From Lunularia cruciata (taxonomy: Eukaryota > Streptophyta > Marchantiopsida > Lunulariales > Lunulariaceae): 64,000 bases of DNA. Under the pieces are notes generated by a model, which did not search any database, was not told the origin of the DNA, and worked only from the letters and a program-made list of their open reading frames with translations. The stretch covers positions 41,083,493-41,147,492 of the forward strand of contig OX419759.1 of assembly GCA_948567375.1 (NCBI GenBank), read 5' to 3'. Positions 62,560 to 64,000 of the stretch are shown here, piece after piece (within the stretch, counting starts at the first letter, position 1; every line of letters begins with the position of its first letter). The position numbers and the translations under genes are program-made.

Positions 62560-64000
62560 GGATAATATCTTGAAGAGAGGGAGTTGTGGAAGAGAACAAG
62601 GAGAACAGGGAGGAATCTCAAAGAGGAGGGGTTTGCAAGTTAAGAGAAATATCAAAGAGAAATGCTTGGACAAAGATAGGAGAATCTACCGAAGGATAGG
62701 GGGTAGAAAGGAGAAGAGAAAGAGAAAAGGAAGGAGAGAGACTTTGCGGCCAAAGGAAGGAAGCCTTCATTCAGTATCAGCCATTGGGACAAGACAAGAA
62801 GACAAGTCAGCTGAACTCTTGGGAGAGGTTTTGACAGAAGAGGGAAGAGAGAGTATTCTCAAAGGAGTGCTTCTATGACAAGAGATATCAAGGAACAGAA
62901 GAGGAAGAGATAGAAGAGAGGAAGGAAAATCAATAGGGGCTTACCTTTGAGCTGTGACAGGGCAGAGAAGGAAGAGAAGTGCTTCAAGCGAGTAATTTGG
63001 GCTTTGAATTGTGACAAGACCAGAGAGGGAATAAGGGAAATCATTGAGAGAGCCTTTGAGTTGTGATAGGGCACGAAGAGGAGAAGAAGTGCATCAAGAG
63101 AAAGGATGGAAAGGAAAACTCAAAGGACTGGCCTGGCTGTATCAAAATGAATAGAGATTCAAAGAATGAAGAAGTGGCCTTGGGGTGATATGCAGGGTTG
63201 GACACCAAAGGAGAGAACTGGCTTGCTTGTGCAAAAGTGAGTTGGGATTAGAAGTGAGTGTGGCTTTGGGGTGATAGGAAAGGAGAGGCAATATCAATAG
63301 AGGGGTTTAGCCTGTATAGAAGAAGGGAGACATTAAAAAGATGGGATGTGGCTTTGATTTGGCCTGGATAGAGAGAGGATTTTTGAAGGGAGAGGTTTGA
63401 TCTAGACATGACAAGAGGAAGAAATCTCGTAGGGGTTTGGCTGCAAGAGCAAAATTTTGGATTTTGGGCAAAGGAAGATGCAAGAGAGAAATTTAGAGAG
63501 AGAGACAAGGAGAACTCCTAAAGGAAGGAGAGAGGATATTTTTTGAAGGAAGTGACAAGCAAGAACAAATCTCAAGGTGAGGTCTGGGCAGAGGAACTCT
63601 CAAAGGGAAGGTCCAGGCCAAACAGAATTCAGGCAAGAAGAGAGAAATATAAAGGAAATGTTGGGTGGATAGGAAAGAGGTTTTGAGAAATAGTGGAGTT
63701 TGACTTGAAGAAGTCTAGAGAAAGGACTGGATAGCAGCAAAAGAATTCTTGAAGATGAGACTTTGGCCAAGATAGAGGAAGAGTGAGGAGTGGAAGAGAC
63801 ATCAAGAGAAGGATTTGTTTGGTCTGTGGCAAGATAGAGAAGGGGAGGAAGAGACATCAAGAGAAGGATTTGCTTTGGACTGTGATTGGATAGGAGAAGA
63901 GGGGAAGAAGAAACTCAAAGGACTGAGCCTGGCTATACAGAGGAGTAGGGAACATTCGAGAAAGAGCTTGGCTAGGACTGACTGTATATGAAGAGACCAA
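62560..64000 (+). repeat. Purine-rich region of diverged tandem-like repeats
   Basis: The plus strand is dominated by A and G for over 1.4 kb. Similar units recur irregularly, with landmarks ACTCAAAGGACTG (63118, 63912), CATCAAGAGAAGGATTTG (63798, 63853) and TGTGACAGGGCAGAGAAGG-like pieces near 62955 and 63065. Open frames here follow from the biased composition and are not called as genes. The right end leaves the window. Confidence 0.6.

Overview
The window looks like nuclear DNA of a streptophyte (land plant or close algal relative), more likely a non-flowering lineage. Two intron-containing host genes are clearly of plant type: a class II cytosolic small heat-shock protein and a nine-exon spermidine synthase. 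The rest is a plant-type mix of degenerate retroelements (Ty3/gypsy, Ty1/copia, LINE) and a Mutator-like transposase relic. The species cannot be fixed from the sequence alone.

Layout. 1-1.8 kb: a probable two-exon gene for a Gln/Gly/Asn-rich low-complexity protein (minus strand). 1.8-13.8 kb: no confident gene, with a locally duplicated repeat family (5.5-7.4 kb). 13.8-15.4 kb: small heat-shock protein (plus strand). 15.4-23.9 kb: AT-rich DNA, an LTR relic and a decayed LINE. 23.9-26.3 kb: spermidine synthase (minus strand), all splice sites GT-AG. 26.3-38 kb: intergenic DNA with a perfect 43-bp inverted repeat, a MULE transposase relic, a second LINE relic and a gypsy gag relic. 38-59.6 kb: a nest of retrotransposons. 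59.6-64 kb: a decayed coiled-coil reading frame and a purine-rich repetitive tract.

The main find is the nest. An old Ty3/gypsy copy (38.0-43.2 and 58.4-59.6 kb) was invaded by a Ty1/copia element (43244-58398, exact 5-bp target duplication AAGGA). The 3' LTR of that copia element was in turn invaded by a younger relative of the old gypsy copy (48083-57969, 4-bp duplication AAGG). Both gypsy copies carry a C5-cytosine DNA methyltransferase domain, placed between protease and reverse transcriptase. In the younger copy gag, protease, methyltransferase, reverse transcriptase, RNase H, integrase and a C-terminal PHD finger lie in one reading frame of 2,427 codons. It has 22 premature stops and no frameshift. 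Sixteen stops are TAG, six are TGA and none is TAA. This is the pattern expected when methylated CHG and CG sites decay by C-to-T change, so a methyltransferase-bearing retrotransposon appears to have been mutated through DNA methylation. Methyltransferase capture by retrotransposons has, as I recall, been reported for charophyte algae and dinoflagellates (de Mendoza and colleagues, 2018); whether this family is the same one needs a search.

The younger element also has an odd end structure. A 106-bp block sits between the polypurine tract and the 3' LTR core and again after it, but is absent from the 5' LTR, as if the inserted DNA were a rotated form of a two-LTR molecule.
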